Positions 1 to 7,535 are shown, counted from the first letter of the stretch. The stretch is 13,559 nucleotides of DNA from an uncultured Roseburia sp. (GCA_900550935.1 URUD01000063.1:1-13559); one strand, 5' to 3'. Notes: a model not told the origin generated them from the letters alone. Program-made: numbers and translations.

Positions 1-1
1 T

Positions 2-154
2 GCGGCCATGAAGCAGGCGGGCATTGCCTACGCGACCGATCAGATCATCGACCTGTTCGCGAACAACGTCACCAATGTACATGTTTACTCCATGAACAAG
101 CCCGATGTCGCGCAGAAGATTCAGTCGAACCTGTCTGATATGCTCGGCAAGTAA
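2..154 (+). CDS. metF: Methylenetetrahydrofolate reductase, C-terminal end (partial)
   Basis: The frame is open from the window edge to the TAA at 152-154 and gives 50 residues. They contain GIAYATDQIIDLF followed by VHVYSMNKPDVAQKI. This matches the C-terminal signature of MetF, which in the family reads roughly 'EYATEQI.DLI..GV.GIHLYTMNK'. MetF is a cytosolic flavoenzyme that reduces 5,10-methylene-THF to 5-methyl-THF, the methyl donor for methionine synthase. The next two genes are a methionine synthase activation protein and a MetH-type methyltransferase, which fits that role. Only the tail is visible, so FAD-binding residues cannot be checked. The call rests on the short conserved tail and on the neighbours. 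Confidence 0.82.
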   Translation, partial: AAMKQAGIAYATDQIIDLFANNVTNVHVYSMNKPDVAQKIQSNLSDMLGK

Positions 155-220
155 CTGCTTCGCATCCGCGAAAATCGCGCTCGATCATTAGACCGGACGT
201 AAATGTAAAGGACATCACCA

Positions 221-1021
221 ATGGAATCCATCATCCATACCAAAACTTTCGCGCAGCCGCCCGTCAACCGGCGCGAGATCCTGCGCTATATGCGCTGCGG
301 TGACGAGTCAGAACACGCTTTCGACAAGCTGCTTGCGGACTGTCTTGCCGAACTGCTGCCGCAGCTTGTTTATAAGGTCTGCTGGCGTGCAGCAACGCTT
401 CGAACAGCAGTACGAGAGAATCCAGCCAAAACGGCAGCCGCTTCCGCGCGCATCGCTGCCGACAAAAATGCGCCGTCTGCATGTGATCTCATACAGGCGA
501 ACACGCAGCCGTCCGCCGAAACGCTGCTGGATCTAGGCTTTCTCCAAACCGACAGTCAGGGGCTCTGCCGTAATCTGCAGGGCTGCGACAAGGTGATCTT
601 GTTCGCGGCCACAGTCGGTTTGGCGCCGGATCGTCTCATCGCGAAATACGGCCGGCTTTCCCCGACGAAGGCGCTGTGTATGCAGGCGATCGGCGCGGAA
701 CGCATCGAGAGTCTTTGTGACGCGTTTTGCGATGAACTTGCCGCGGACTATGCCGCAGAGGGCTATCAAACCCGTCCGCGCTTCAGCCCGGGCTACGGAG
801 ACTTTCCGCTCGACGCACAGAAGGCGTTCTTTCGGGCGTTGGACTGTCCCCGCAAAATCGGACTTTCGCTCAATGACAGTCTCTTGATGTCGCCGAGCAA
901 ATCTGTAACCGCGCTCATCGGACTTTTGCCGCGGACTTCTCAGATAAGCGGCACAGAGGCAAAAACGCATGCGAACTGTACGGCCTGCGGCAAAACGGAC
1001 TGCCTGTTTCGGCAGCCATGA
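221..1021 (+). CDS. B12-dependent methionine synthase activation-domain protein (stand-alone)
   Basis: This 266-residue protein carries the signatures of the MetH reactivation domain (Met_synt_B12 family). They are RFSPGYGD at residues 187-194 and SPSKSVTALIG at 224-234. The family domain binds S-adenosylmethionine and supports reductive remethylation of oxidised cob(II)alamin in MetH. In many anaerobic Firmicutes it is a separate protein, as here. The C terminus has Cys253, Cys256 and Cys261 in a CxxC-x4-C arrangement common in the stand-alone version. The start is ATG 221, with AAAGGA at 207-212 as ribosome site. It lies 66 bases after metF and before the methyltransferase, so the three probably form one methionine operon. 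Residues 60-95 are Ala/Lys-rich and less conserved. Family confidence is high; the reductive partner is not visible. Confidence 0.88.
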   Translation: MESIIHTKTFAQPPVNRREILRYMRCGDESEHAFDKLLADCLAELLPQLVYKVCWRAATLRTAVRENPAKTAAASARIAADKNAPSACDLIQANTQPSAETLLDLGFLQTDSQGLCRNLQGCDKVILFAATVGLAPDRLIAKYGRLSPTKALCMQAIGAERIESLCDAFCDELAADYAAEGYQTRPRFSPGYGDFPLDAQKAFFRALDCPRKIGLSLNDSLLMSPSKSVTALIGLLPRTSQISGTEAKTHANCTACGKTDCLFRQP

Positions 1022-1024
1022 TGA
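990..1024 (+). repeat. Direct repeat, copy 1 (35 bp)
   Basis: This segment matches 1060-1094 at 34 of 35 bases, with a T/C difference at 1005/1075. It covers the last codons and stop of the activation protein. The halves AAACGG and CTGTTT can pair as RNA through one G-U wobble. Confidence 0.9.
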
Positions 1025-1059
1025 TGAATCGCTTCGCAGCAGCCTTTGGAAACCGGTTC

Positions 1060-1094
1060 GCAAAACGGACTGCCCGTTTCGGCAGCCATGATGA
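1060..1094 (+). repeat. Direct repeat, copy 2 (35 bp)
   Basis: Second copy, 70 bases downstream of the first. In the matching frame it re-encodes the C-terminal tail KTDCPFRQP plus a stop, but it lies outside the gene and out of its frame. It contains a perfect stem, AAACGG at 1063-1068 with CCGTTT at 1074-1079 around a 5-base loop. It looks like a partial duplication of the gene's 3' end or a small dispersed element. Confidence 0.88.
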
Positions 1095-1117
1095 CCGCCT
1101 CTTATGACCGGAGGCGC

Positions 1118-1167
1118 GGAAACACGCATATATTCGCGGCAGCGCTGCTGATCGCTGCCGTGTTTCC
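1118..1167 (+). promoter_or_regulatory. Long stem-loop in the leader upstream of the methyltransferase
   Basis: Outer arms GGAAACACG (1118-1126) and CGTGTTTCC (1159-1167) are perfect 9-bp complements. Nested inside are CGGCAGCG (1137-1144) and CGCTGCCG (1153-1160), perfect 8-bp complements with an 8-base loop. The arms share bases 1159-1160, so outer and inner stems would stack with a left-side bulge of about 10 bases. It ends 32 bases before the start codon at 1200 and has no T-run after it, so it is not a standard terminator. It could be an attenuator or leader structure. I could not match it to a known riboswitch class. Confidence 0.5.
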
Positions 1168-1199
1168 ATCTACAAACACGATAATCGGAGGGATCGCGT

Positions 1200-2102
1200 A
1201 TGAATACCATGAATATCTTAGACTATATGCAGGAACATCTGCTTTATCTGGACGGCGGCATGGGTACGCTGCTGCAGGAAGCCGGACTCGCGCCCGGAGA
1301 ATACCCGGAACGTTGGAATCTCGTGCATCCGGAAATCATTCAAAAAATTCAAAAATCGTATTTTGAGGCCGGAAGCCACGTCGTCGCGACAAACACCTTC
1401 GGCGCGAATGCGCTGAAGTTCACACACGAAGAACTTGCAGAGATCATCGCTGCCGCTGTTCAGAACGCCAAAATCGCCCGCGACAAAGCCGCTGCTCCGC
1501 AGCCAAAATATATCGCGCTGGATATCGGCCCCTGCGGCAAGTTGCTTAAGCCTTACGGCGATCTTGCCTTTGAGGACGCAGTCAGCCTATTCGCGGAGGT
1601 TGTGCGCCTCGGCGCGGCAAACGGAGTTGATCTCATCTATATCGAAACCATGAGTGACAGCTACGAGACCAAGGCTGCCCTGCTCGCCGCCAAAGAAAAC
1701 TGCAAGCTTCCGGTTTTTGTCTCCAATGCTTACGGTGAGGACGGCAAGCTGATGACCGGCGCGTCTCCGGCAGCTATGGTCGCCATGGCGGAAGGCATGG
1801 GTGCGGATGCCATCGGCGCGAATTGTTCGTTGGAACCAAAGCAGATGCAAGGCGTTGTCGCGGAGCTCTTAGCTAACGCTTCGATTCCGGTGCTGCTCAA
1901 GCCGAACGCCGGTCTGCCGCAGGAAACCGACGGGAAAGCGGTCTATGGGACACTGCCGGACGAATTCGCCGCCGATATGGCTGCCTATATCCGGCAAGGC
2001 GTGCATATCGTGGGCGGATGCTGCGGCACGACACCGGCCTATATCCAAAAAATCGTTGCGCTTTCTCGTGCGCTTACCCCTGTCCCGCTGACGGACAAAG
2101 GG
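1200..2102 (+). other. metH: 5' part of metH-type homocysteine S-methyltransferase gene (truncated at 3' end)
   Basis: Residues 1-301 form a homocysteine-binding TIM barrel. The N terminus has LYLDGGMGTLLQEAG and the fold ends with GGCCGTTP at residues 272-279. The three zinc-binding cysteines expected for this family are present: Cys209 in GANC, Cys274 and Cys275. The enzyme uses zinc to activate homocysteine thiolate and transfers a methyl group to make methionine. The EYPERWNL-type segment and the neighbouring activation gene favour the B12-dependent MetH group. A full MetH would continue into pterin-binding and cobalamin-binding domains, and these are absent because the sequence switches at about base 2100. 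Two in-frame ATGs exist (1200 and 1209); 1200 has the better ribosome-site spacing. Confidence 0.85.
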
Positions 2103-3515
2103 ATCACCTGCGTGGAGACATTTGACTATGATGTGGTAGATAAGATCTATGAACCGTATGACAATCTGGGATTGAGTGTAATATTGCACGGAGACGGAAC
2201 AAGGGAATATAAAGTACTTGGCTCACTTGCAGAAGCCATAAAAGCACAGTCATCGGATAAGGTACAGTGGAACCGACTGAAAGAAATTTTCAGAAGTCCG
2301 TCATTACAGATGGTATCGTTTACAATTACGGAAAAAGGGTATGCGCTTCAGAAAGCCGATGGAACGTGGTTCCCATTTGTGGAGGCTGATATCAAGAATG
2401 GTCCGGATCAGGCCTCAGGGGCAATGGCAGTGCTGGTAGCAATGCTCTTTGAAAGATATAGAGCAGGAAAATATCCGCTGGCATTGGTATCTATGGATAA
2501 CTGTTCTAAAAACGGCGCAAAACTGCGCGAGTCTGTACTTACGATGGCAGAAGAGTGGAAAAAAGAGGGGTTTGTAGATGCAGGTTTTATTCAATATATT
2601 AGTGATGAAAAGGTCGTAGCTTTTCCATGGACGATGATCGATAAGATCACTCCACGTCCGAGCGAACAGATTGCAGCAGATTTAGAAGCACTTGGTGTAG
2701 AAGATATGCAGCCGGTCATCACAGGGAAGAAGACATACATTGCACCATTTGTCAATGCAGAGAAACCGCAGTACCTTGTGATCGAAGACAGCTTCCCGAA
2801 TGGACGTCCGGCTTTAGAAAAAGGTTTTGGTGTTTACCTTGCCGACCGGAATACAGTAAATCTTTCTGAAAGAATGAAGGTAACGGTATGTTTAAATCCG
2901 GTTCATTCCGCAACAGGTCCGTTGGGAGTTGTATTGGGATATGATTTATTTGCACATATGCTCAATACAAACGAGGATATGATGAAGATGGCTCGTATGG
3001 TGGCTTATGATGAAGGACTCCCTGTTGTTGCAGATCCTGGAATTCTATCACCGCAGGCATTTGTGGATGAACTTTTCAATGACCGCTTCCCGAATGAGTA
3101 CCTGGGAGATACAAATCTTCGCCTGGCAGTAGATGTGTCACAGATGGTAGGGATCCGTTTTGGTGAAACCATAAAAGCATATGTTGCAAAATATGGAGAT
3201 GCATCAAAACTGACAGCAATCCCGCTTGGAATTGCAGGATGGCTCAGATATATGCTGGCAGTGGACGATGAGGGTAAAAAGTTTGAGCTTGCACCGGACC
3301 CGATGAATGAAGAACTGACAAAACAGCTTGGCGATATTGTGGTTGGAAAACCGGAGACGTTTAATGACCAGTTAAAACCAATATTATCCAATGAACGTAT
3401 TTTCTTTACGGATCTTTATAAAGATGGAGTTGGTAAAAAGATTGAAGATATGTTCTGCGAGATGATCTCCGGTCCGGGTGCTGTGAGGGCAACTGTACAC
3501 AAGTACGTTCGATAA
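1200..3515 (+). CDS. Chimeric ORF: homocysteine S-methyltransferase N-terminus joined to mannitol dehydrogenase C-terminus
   Basis: A single open frame of 771 codons starts at ATG 1200 behind GGAGGG (1187-1192) and stops at 3513-3515. Residues 1 to about 300 are a MetH-type homocysteine methyltransferase domain. Residues from about 304 to 771 are a mannitol dehydrogenase family protein. These are two unrelated metabolic families, both incomplete at the join, and base composition changes abruptly at the same place. I see no linker and know of no natural protein with this order. I read the ORF as two truncated genes fused in frame by chance, most likely by misassembly of two genomes. The two halves are described separately below. 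Confidence 0.85.
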   Translation: MNTMNILDYMQEHLLYLDGGMGTLLQEAGLAPGEYPERWNLVHPEIIQKIQKSYFEAGSHVVATNTFGANALKFTHEELAEIIAAAVQNAKIARDKAAAPQPKYIALDIGPCGKLLKPYGDLAFEDAVSLFAEVVRLGAANGVDLIYIETMSDSYETKAALLAAKENCKLPVFVSNAYGEDGKLMTGASPAAMVAMAEGMGADAIGANCSLEPKQMQGVVAELLANASIPVLLKPNAGLPQETDGKAVYGTLPDEFAADMAAYIRQGVHIVGGCCGTTPAYIQKIVALSRALTPVPLTDKGITCVETFDYDVVDKIYEPYDNLGLSVILHGDGTREYKVLGSLAEAIKAQSSDKVQWNRLKEIFRSPSLQMVSFTITEKGYALQKADGTWFPFVEADIKNGPDQASGAMAVLVAMLFERYRAGKYPLALVSMDNCSKNGAKLRESVLTMAEEWKKEGFVDAGFIQYISDEKVVAFPWTMIDKITPRPSEQIAADLEALGVEDMQPVITGKKTYIAPFVNAEKPQYLVIEDSFPNGRPALEKGFGVYLADRNTVNLSERMKVTVCLNPVHSATGPLGVVLGYDLFAHMLNTNEDMMKMARMVAYDEGLPVVADPGILSPQAFVDELFNDRFPNEYLGDTNLRLAVDVSQMVGIRFGETIKAYVAKYGDASKLTAIPLGIAGWLRYMLAVDDEGKKFELAPDPMNEELTKQLGDIVVGKPETFNDQLKPILSNERIFFTDLYKDGVGKKIEDMFCEMISGPGAVRATVHKYVR
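2085..2117. other. Junction between two sequence origins (probable chimera breakpoint)
   Basis: The last clear methyltransferase residues are the GGCCGTTPAYIQKI region, ending near 2080. The first clear dehydrogenase residues are ETFDYDVVDKIYEPYDN, starting near 2115. GC is 65% in 1981-2040, 52% in 2041-2100 and 40% in 2161-2220. Arginine codons change from CGC/CGG/CGT types to mainly AGA. The exact base cannot be fixed by eye, since either family could supply KGITCV. Confidence 0.8.
2103..3515 (+). other. Mannitol dehydrogenase family protein, 5' truncated
   Basis: Residues about 302-771 of the open frame match the long-chain mannitol dehydrogenase / fructuronate reductase family. Features seen are SLQMVSFTITEKGY, a K-x5-N-x2-H cluster (Lys560, Asn566, His569) inside CLNPVHSATGPLG, and the C-terminal helices with LAVDVSQMVGIRFGETIKAY. 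Family members use a catalytic Lys and Asn/His to interconvert a polyol or aldonate with a ketose, using NAD(P)H. The family is usually about 500-540 residues; here about 470 are present. The missing start should contain the GxGxxxR nucleotide-binding loop, so this copy would be inactive as assembled. A GntP permease and a ketose-type kinase follow directly. The substrate could be mannitol, another polyol or fructuronate/mannonate; the sequence does not decide. Confidence 0.8.
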
Positions 3516-3541
3516 TTTACATGTATGGGAGGGTAATTGAA

Positions 3542-4900
3542 ATGACAGAAGCGGTATTTGCAGCAGAACCTACAAGACTGTTGATCGCAGCAGTGGCAGG
3601 AATAGCATTATTGCTGTTACTGATCATCAAATTTAAGTTTCATCCGGTATTGTCCCTGCTGATTTCTGCGTTAGTGATCGGACTTGGAGCGGGAATGCCG
3701 ATCCCAACACTGGTAAATACGGTGGAGAAGGGGGCGGGTGAAACACTACAGGGAATCATTTTACTGATCGGTCTTGGGTCATTGTTTGGGGGCATACTGG
3801 AAGTATCAGGAGGAGCCCAGTGTGTTGCACAGACATTGGTGAACCGATTTGGAGAGAAAAAAGCAGGACTTGCACTTGGAATTACAGGACTGGTCGTTGG
3901 AACAACCGTTTTCTTTGAGGCCGGGGTTGTGATTTTAATTCCGCTTGCATTTGGACTGGCGAAGAAAACAAAGAAATCTACATTATATTATGTGATTCCA
4001 CTTCTGGCAGGACTTGCGACCGGATTTGCATTTATTCCGCCATCCGCCGGTTCGGTGCTGGTTGCAAACATGCTTGGTGTAGATCTCGGGATCATGATTG
4101 CAGTCGGTGTGCCCACCGGAATTTTATCCCTGGTTTTTGCCGGGATTTTGTGGTCAAAGTTCATTGGAAACAAAATTCATACAGGACTGCCATCCGCGGT
4201 TTCAGAGGTAAGAGAAGAGGAAGAAGCGGATCTGCCGAAATTCTCCACCGTGATCGCAATTATTCTTGTTCCTCTGGTACTTATTTTATGCAATACTCTT
4301 TCGGAATATATTCCTGTATTGGATGGAATACGTCCGGTGATCGAATTTGTGGGTACGCCCTTTGTTGCACTGATCATTGCAGTCCTCTGTGCGATGTATT
4401 TTCTTGGCAAAAAACAGGGATATGAGGGGGAACAGTTAAAGAAGATCATGGACCGCTCGCTACGCCCGACCGGCCAGATTCTTTTAGTGATCACCGGAGG
4501 CGGTATTATCCGCTGGGTTCTTCAGAATTGCGGAATGGGAGATATCATAGGACCGGCACTGGAAAAAAGTGGGCTGCCGTTGATTTTAGTCGCATTTCTG
4601 ATCGCAGCACTGGTGAGAGCTTCGGTGGGTGCAGCGGTGGTTGCAATGACGATGGCTGCAGGAATCATGGCATCCATGCCAGCGGTGGCAGCTCTGCCCC
4701 CACTCTATCTGGCAGCGATGGTATGTGCGATCACTGGAGGCGCAACAGCATTCAGCCATGTGAATGATTCCGGATTCTGGCTGGTCAGTTCGCTGCTTGA
4801 GATTGATGAGAAGACAACTTTGAAATCATGGACTGTGATGGAGACGATCATTGGATTGACAGGCCTTATCTGTGCCATGTTCATTAGCTTATTTGCTTAA
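3542..4900 (+). CDS. GntP-family gluconate/sugar-acid:H+ symporter
   Basis: This 452-residue membrane protein is hydrophobic throughout with many transmembrane segments. It carries GntP-family signatures: FFEAGVVILIPLAF, the loop FIPPSAGSVLVANML, and SHVNDSGFWLVSSLLEID near the C terminus. The family imports gluconate and related sugar acids with protons. I chose ATG 3542 because GGGAGGG (3527-3533) precedes it by 8 bases; the in-frame ATG at 3521 lies upstream of that ribosome site and would add seven unlikely residues. It begins 26 bases after the dehydrogenase stop and is followed at 28 bases by the kinase, so the three are probably co-transcribed. A charged cytoplasmic loop with EVREEEEADLPK lies mid-protein. 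The exact substrate is not determinable, and a polyol or uronate is possible. Confidence 0.9.
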   Translation: MTEAVFAAEPTRLLIAAVAGIALLLLLIIKFKFHPVLSLLISALVIGLGAGMPIPTLVNTVEKGAGETLQGIILLIGLGSLFGGILEVSGGAQCVAQTLVNRFGEKKAGLALGITGLVVGTTVFFEAGVVILIPLAFGLAKKTKKSTLYYVIPLLAGLATGFAFIPPSAGSVLVANMLGVDLGIMIAVGVPTGILSLVFAGILWSKFIGNKIHTGLPSAVSEVREEEEADLPKFSTVIAIILVPLVLILCNTLSEYIPVLDGIRPVIEFVGTPFVALIIAVLCAMYFLGKKQGYEGEQLKKIMDRSLRPTGQILLVITGGGIIRWVLQNCGMGDIIGPALEKSGLPLILVAFLIAALVRASVGAAVVAMTMAAGIMASMPAVAALPPLYLAAMVCAITGGATAFSHVNDSGFWLVSSLLEIDEKTTLKSWTVMETIIGLTGLICAMFISLFA

Positions 4901-4928
4901 AAAAACAGTGTGAAAAATGGAGGTTTAT

Positions 4929-6146
4929 ATGATTGCAAAAGTAATATTGGGAACGATGCAGAATGCAAGAAAACTGGTCAATATAGCAGAACAGATCCCG
5001 TGTGATGTCGAACTTTGCAGCGGCAGATATATAGTAAATGCAAAGTCTATGTTAGGTGTGCTCAGCATGCCGGAATTTGAGTTTGGAGAACTGCACATCC
5101 ATATGGACGAAGAAAAGGAGTGCAGCCATATTTTGGAAAAATTGCTCGAAAATGGCCTTTTGGCGGATACTTTTGATGCGGTGAAAAGCTCTTTGTATGA
5201 TATTGCAACTTTTGGTGAGATTCTGATCGATTTTACCTGGCAGGGAGTGAATGAGGAGGGACAGACCTTATTTGCACAGAATCCGGGAGGAGCACCTGCT
5301 AATGTTGCGGTTGCTGCAGCCAAACTTGGTGCACATACTGCTTTTATAGGGAAAGCGGGAAAAGACATGCACGGAGAGTTTTTGAAGTCTGTACTGGAAA
5401 ACGAAAAGGTTGAGGCAGACGGGATGATTTTGGATGAAAATTATTTTACAACACTTGCTTTTGTAAGCGTTGCAGAAAATGGGGAACGGTCTTTTTCTTT
5501 TGCAAGAAAACCGGGAGCAGATACAAAAATTGAAAAAGAGGAGATTAATGTTGACATTCTCGATCAGACGAAAGTGTTTCATATAGGTTCTCTTTCCCTG
5601 ACGGAACAACCAGCAAGAGATACAACGTTTTATGCGATACGCCGTGCAAAAGAAAAAGGAAGTATCATCTCGTATGATCCGAACTACAGAGCTTCTTTAT
5701 GGAAGGATGAAGAGACGGCAAAAGCACAGATGCGCAGTCTTGTTCCATATGTAGATATGATGAAAATTTCGGATGAAGAAACCGAATTACTGACAGGTGA
5801 AAAAGAGCCACAAAAAGCGGCAGAAATTTTGTTTCAGAAGGGCGTAAAGATCGTTGTAGTAACGCTTGGAAGCAAAGGAGCTTATCTTTATTGTAAAGAG
5901 GGAGAGGCACAGATACCAGGATTTTCCAGCAGTGTGGTCGATACAAATGGTGCAGGCGATTCATTCTGGGGAGGCTTTTTATATTGCATCAGTAAAGCAG
6001 AAAAGCAGCCGGAGATGTTTACCATGGAAGAACTGAAGGAATATGTACGGTTTGGAAATGCCGTAGCAAGCCTTTGTGTAGAAAAAAAAGGTGCAATACC
6101 GGCAATGCCGTCACTGAGCGAGGTAAAAGAAAGGATGGATAGATAA
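4929..6146 (+). CDS. PfkB-family sugar kinase (fructokinase-like) with N-terminal HPr/Crh-like domain
   Basis: The 405-residue protein has two parts. Residues 1 to about 78 resemble the PTS carrier HPr, with VNAKSMLGVLS at 36-46 matching the Ser46 region (Ser40 here). An ungapped alignment from that serine puts Thr9 at the His15 position, and the first 55 residues contain no histidine. The domain therefore cannot do phosphotransfer but keeps a site for HPr kinase, as in the regulator Crh. From about residue 89 it is a PfkB/ribokinase-fold kinase with NPGGAPANVAVAAAKLG and the second signature DTNGAGD (338-344); Asp344 is the expected catalytic base. The GGAPANVA form is typical of fructokinases. 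ATG 4929 is the start, because the upstream in-frame ATG 4917 overlaps the GGAGG ribosome site at 4919-4923. The gene follows gntP and abuts the VOC gene. Confidence 0.88.
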   Translation: MIAKVILGTMQNARKLVNIAEQIPCDVELCSGRYIVNAKSMLGVLSMPEFEFGELHIHMDEEKECSHILEKLLENGLLADTFDAVKSSLYDIATFGEILIDFTWQGVNEEGQTLFAQNPGGAPANVAVAAAKLGAHTAFIGKAGKDMHGEFLKSVLENEKVEADGMILDENYFTTLAFVSVAENGERSFSFARKPGADTKIEKEEINVDILDQTKVFHIGSLSLTEQPARDTTFYAIRRAKEKGSIISYDPNYRASLWKDEETAKAQMRSLVPYVDMMKISDEETELLTGEKEPQKAAEILFQKGVKIVVVTLGSKGAYLYCKEGEAQIPGFSSSVVDTNGAGDSFWGGFLYCISKAEKQPEMFTMEELKEYVRFGNAVASLCVEKKGAIPAMPSLSEVKERMDR

Positions 6147-6539
6147 ATGGATCTGAAAACATATACAACAGGAATTCAGCACATCGGGATTCCGACAAAT
6201 GATATTGAAAAAACAATTGCGTTTTATAAGGAACTTGGGTTTGAAGTTGCACTCCGGACGGTTAACAAGGAGGCAGGGGAAAAAGTTGCGTTCTTAAAAC
6301 TGGAAACGCTTGTGATCGAAACCTATGAAAATAAGACTGCAAAACTGGAAAGCGGAGCCATTGACCATGTGGCAATCAATGTAAAGGACATTGAAGAAGT
6401 CTACCGGTATATTGAAAATAAGCAGATCAACACGACGAAGGATACCATTCATTTTCTTCCATTCTGGGAAAATGGAGTGCGGTTCTTTATCATAGAAGGA
6501 CCAAACAGGGAAAGGATAGAGTTTAGTCAGTATTTATAA
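6147..6539 (+). CDS. VOC-family (glyoxalase/bleomycin-resistance fold) protein
   Basis: This 130-residue protein has the paired beta-alpha-beta3 arrangement of the vicinal oxygen chelate superfamily: IQHIGIPTNDIEKTIAFYKELGFE in the first half and DHVAINVKDIEEVYRYIE in the second. The four metal-ligand positions of glyoxalase I-like members are all filled: His12, Glu58, His74 and Glu125. It may therefore bind a divalent metal and act as a lyase, isomerase or epimerase. Its ATG directly follows the kinase TAA with no gap, and AGGATGG just upstream lies inside the kinase gene, so translational coupling is likely. By context it may act on an intermediate of the same sugar pathway, but its reaction cannot be named. 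Confidence 0.82.
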   Translation: MDLKTYTTGIQHIGIPTNDIEKTIAFYKELGFEVALRTVNKEAGEKVAFLKLETLVIETYENKTAKLESGAIDHVAINVKDIEEVYRYIENKQINTTKDTIHFLPFWENGVRFFIIEGPNRERIEFSQYL

Positions 6540-6614
6540 AAAGTCCATGATGACGGGGATGATACAATGGTTTTGCCGGATGAGTAGAAAAAATATGCAG
6601 ATTGAGTGCTTTCT

Positions 6615-7508
6615 TTAACCCTGGCAGGAAAAGCAGTTTCTGAGGATCTGGGCAAATTCTTCAATATAATACCCGGAATTATCTTTTTTCCAGAAGGCAC
6701 AGTAAATTTTTCTGACAGGGGATTGGTTCCTTACGAGAGGTATTCTGCTGACCGAAGTATCAAACCAGACCTGCTCCCCGATCACATCTACCGGCAGATA
6801 TCCTTGCCCGGTTATGATCTTAAGCCGGGCTTCCTGCACGGTGTCTGCAAAGAGAAAATCGCCCTGTAATCCGATGATAGTTTCGTAATAATCCTGTTCT
6901 TCTTTTTGCCCGGTCTGATTGATCACAAGAATACAGGGCGTATTTTTTAAGTCTTCCGTTTCCAGTGAGCTTAATTTACTAAGTGGATTTTTGGAAGAAA
7001 TTTCAATATAGATCCTGCTTTCTGCAAGGATCTCATTATTGTACGCATCCGAAAAAGCACGTCTTTGATCATTGATCGCAAGGTCAACCGTGCCATTTTC
7101 CATGGCATGATACAATTCCTCATGGCTTCCGACCATGATCTTTACCTCTACAGCAGGGTGCTTTTCAGAAAACAGGGCGATCGCTTCTGAGAGCTCGTTT
7201 CCATGATAACCTTTATAGTATCCAATTCTTAAAACAGCATTATCGTTATCTGCAATTCTTTTTGTTTCACGGACAAGTTGTTTTAAATCTCCCGATATGA
7301 TAAGGCTCTTCCGGTAAAAATGTTCTCCGGCAGGAGTCAGGGAAAACGTGCGGTTATGCCGTTCTAAAAGCTTTACGCCGAGTTCGTTCTCTAATTTTTT
7401 GATCTGCTGGGAAATGGCAGACTGCGAGACGTTGCACTGTTCGGCAGCCAGATAGAAATTTCCGTTTTCAATGACAGCCTGAAAATACTCTATTTGACGC
7501 AGCAGCAT
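6615..7508 (-). CDS. LysR-family transcriptional regulator
   Basis: The 297-residue protein has the LysR architecture. Residues 1-60 are a winged helix-turn-helix (LLRQIEYFQAVIENGNF, then AAEQCNVSQSAISQQIKKLE), followed by ERHNRTFSLTPAG. From about residue 90 it has the substrate-binding co-inducer domain (VLRIGYYKGYHG onward). LysR regulators are cytosolic tetramers that bind near divergent promoters and respond to a small ligand. ATG at 7508 is supported by GGAGGA (plus-strand TCCTCC at 7515-7520), 6 bases upstream. It is divergent from the flavodoxin gene with a 207-base shared region, so that gene and the SDR remnant are its likely targets. It converges with the VOC gene, leaving 75 bases between stops with no clear terminator. 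Confidence 0.92.
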   Translation of the reverse strand: MLLRQIEYFQAVIENGNFYLAAEQCNVSQSAISQQIKKLENELGVKLLERHNRTFSLTPAGEHFYRKSLIISGDLKQLVRETKRIADNDNAVLRIGYYKGYHGNELSEAIALFSEKHPAVEVKIMVGSHEELYHAMENGTVDLAINDQRRAFSDAYNNEILAESRIYIEISSKNPLSKLSSLETEDLKNTPCILVINQTGQKEEQDYYETIIGLQGDFLFADTVQEARLKIITGQGYLPVDVIGEQVWFDTSVSRIPLVRNQSPVRKIYCAFWKKDNSGYYIEEFAQILRNCFSCQG

Positions 7509-7535
7509 AGATATTCCTCCGTTCCTGATGTGATT

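Noticed and set aside
167..179. CGCGA-AAA-TCGCG hairpin after metF as a terminator
   Set aside because: Only 5 bp, no T-run, and the genes on both sides look like one operon.
1200..3515. A genuine bifunctional methionine synthase-mannitol dehydrogenase
   Set aside because: Both domains are truncated at the join, composition shifts at the same base, and no biochemical link between the activities is known.
6547..6618. Short plus-strand ORF of about 23 codons after the VOC gene
   Set aside because: No ribosome site and no recognisable pattern; likely chance in a convergent gap.
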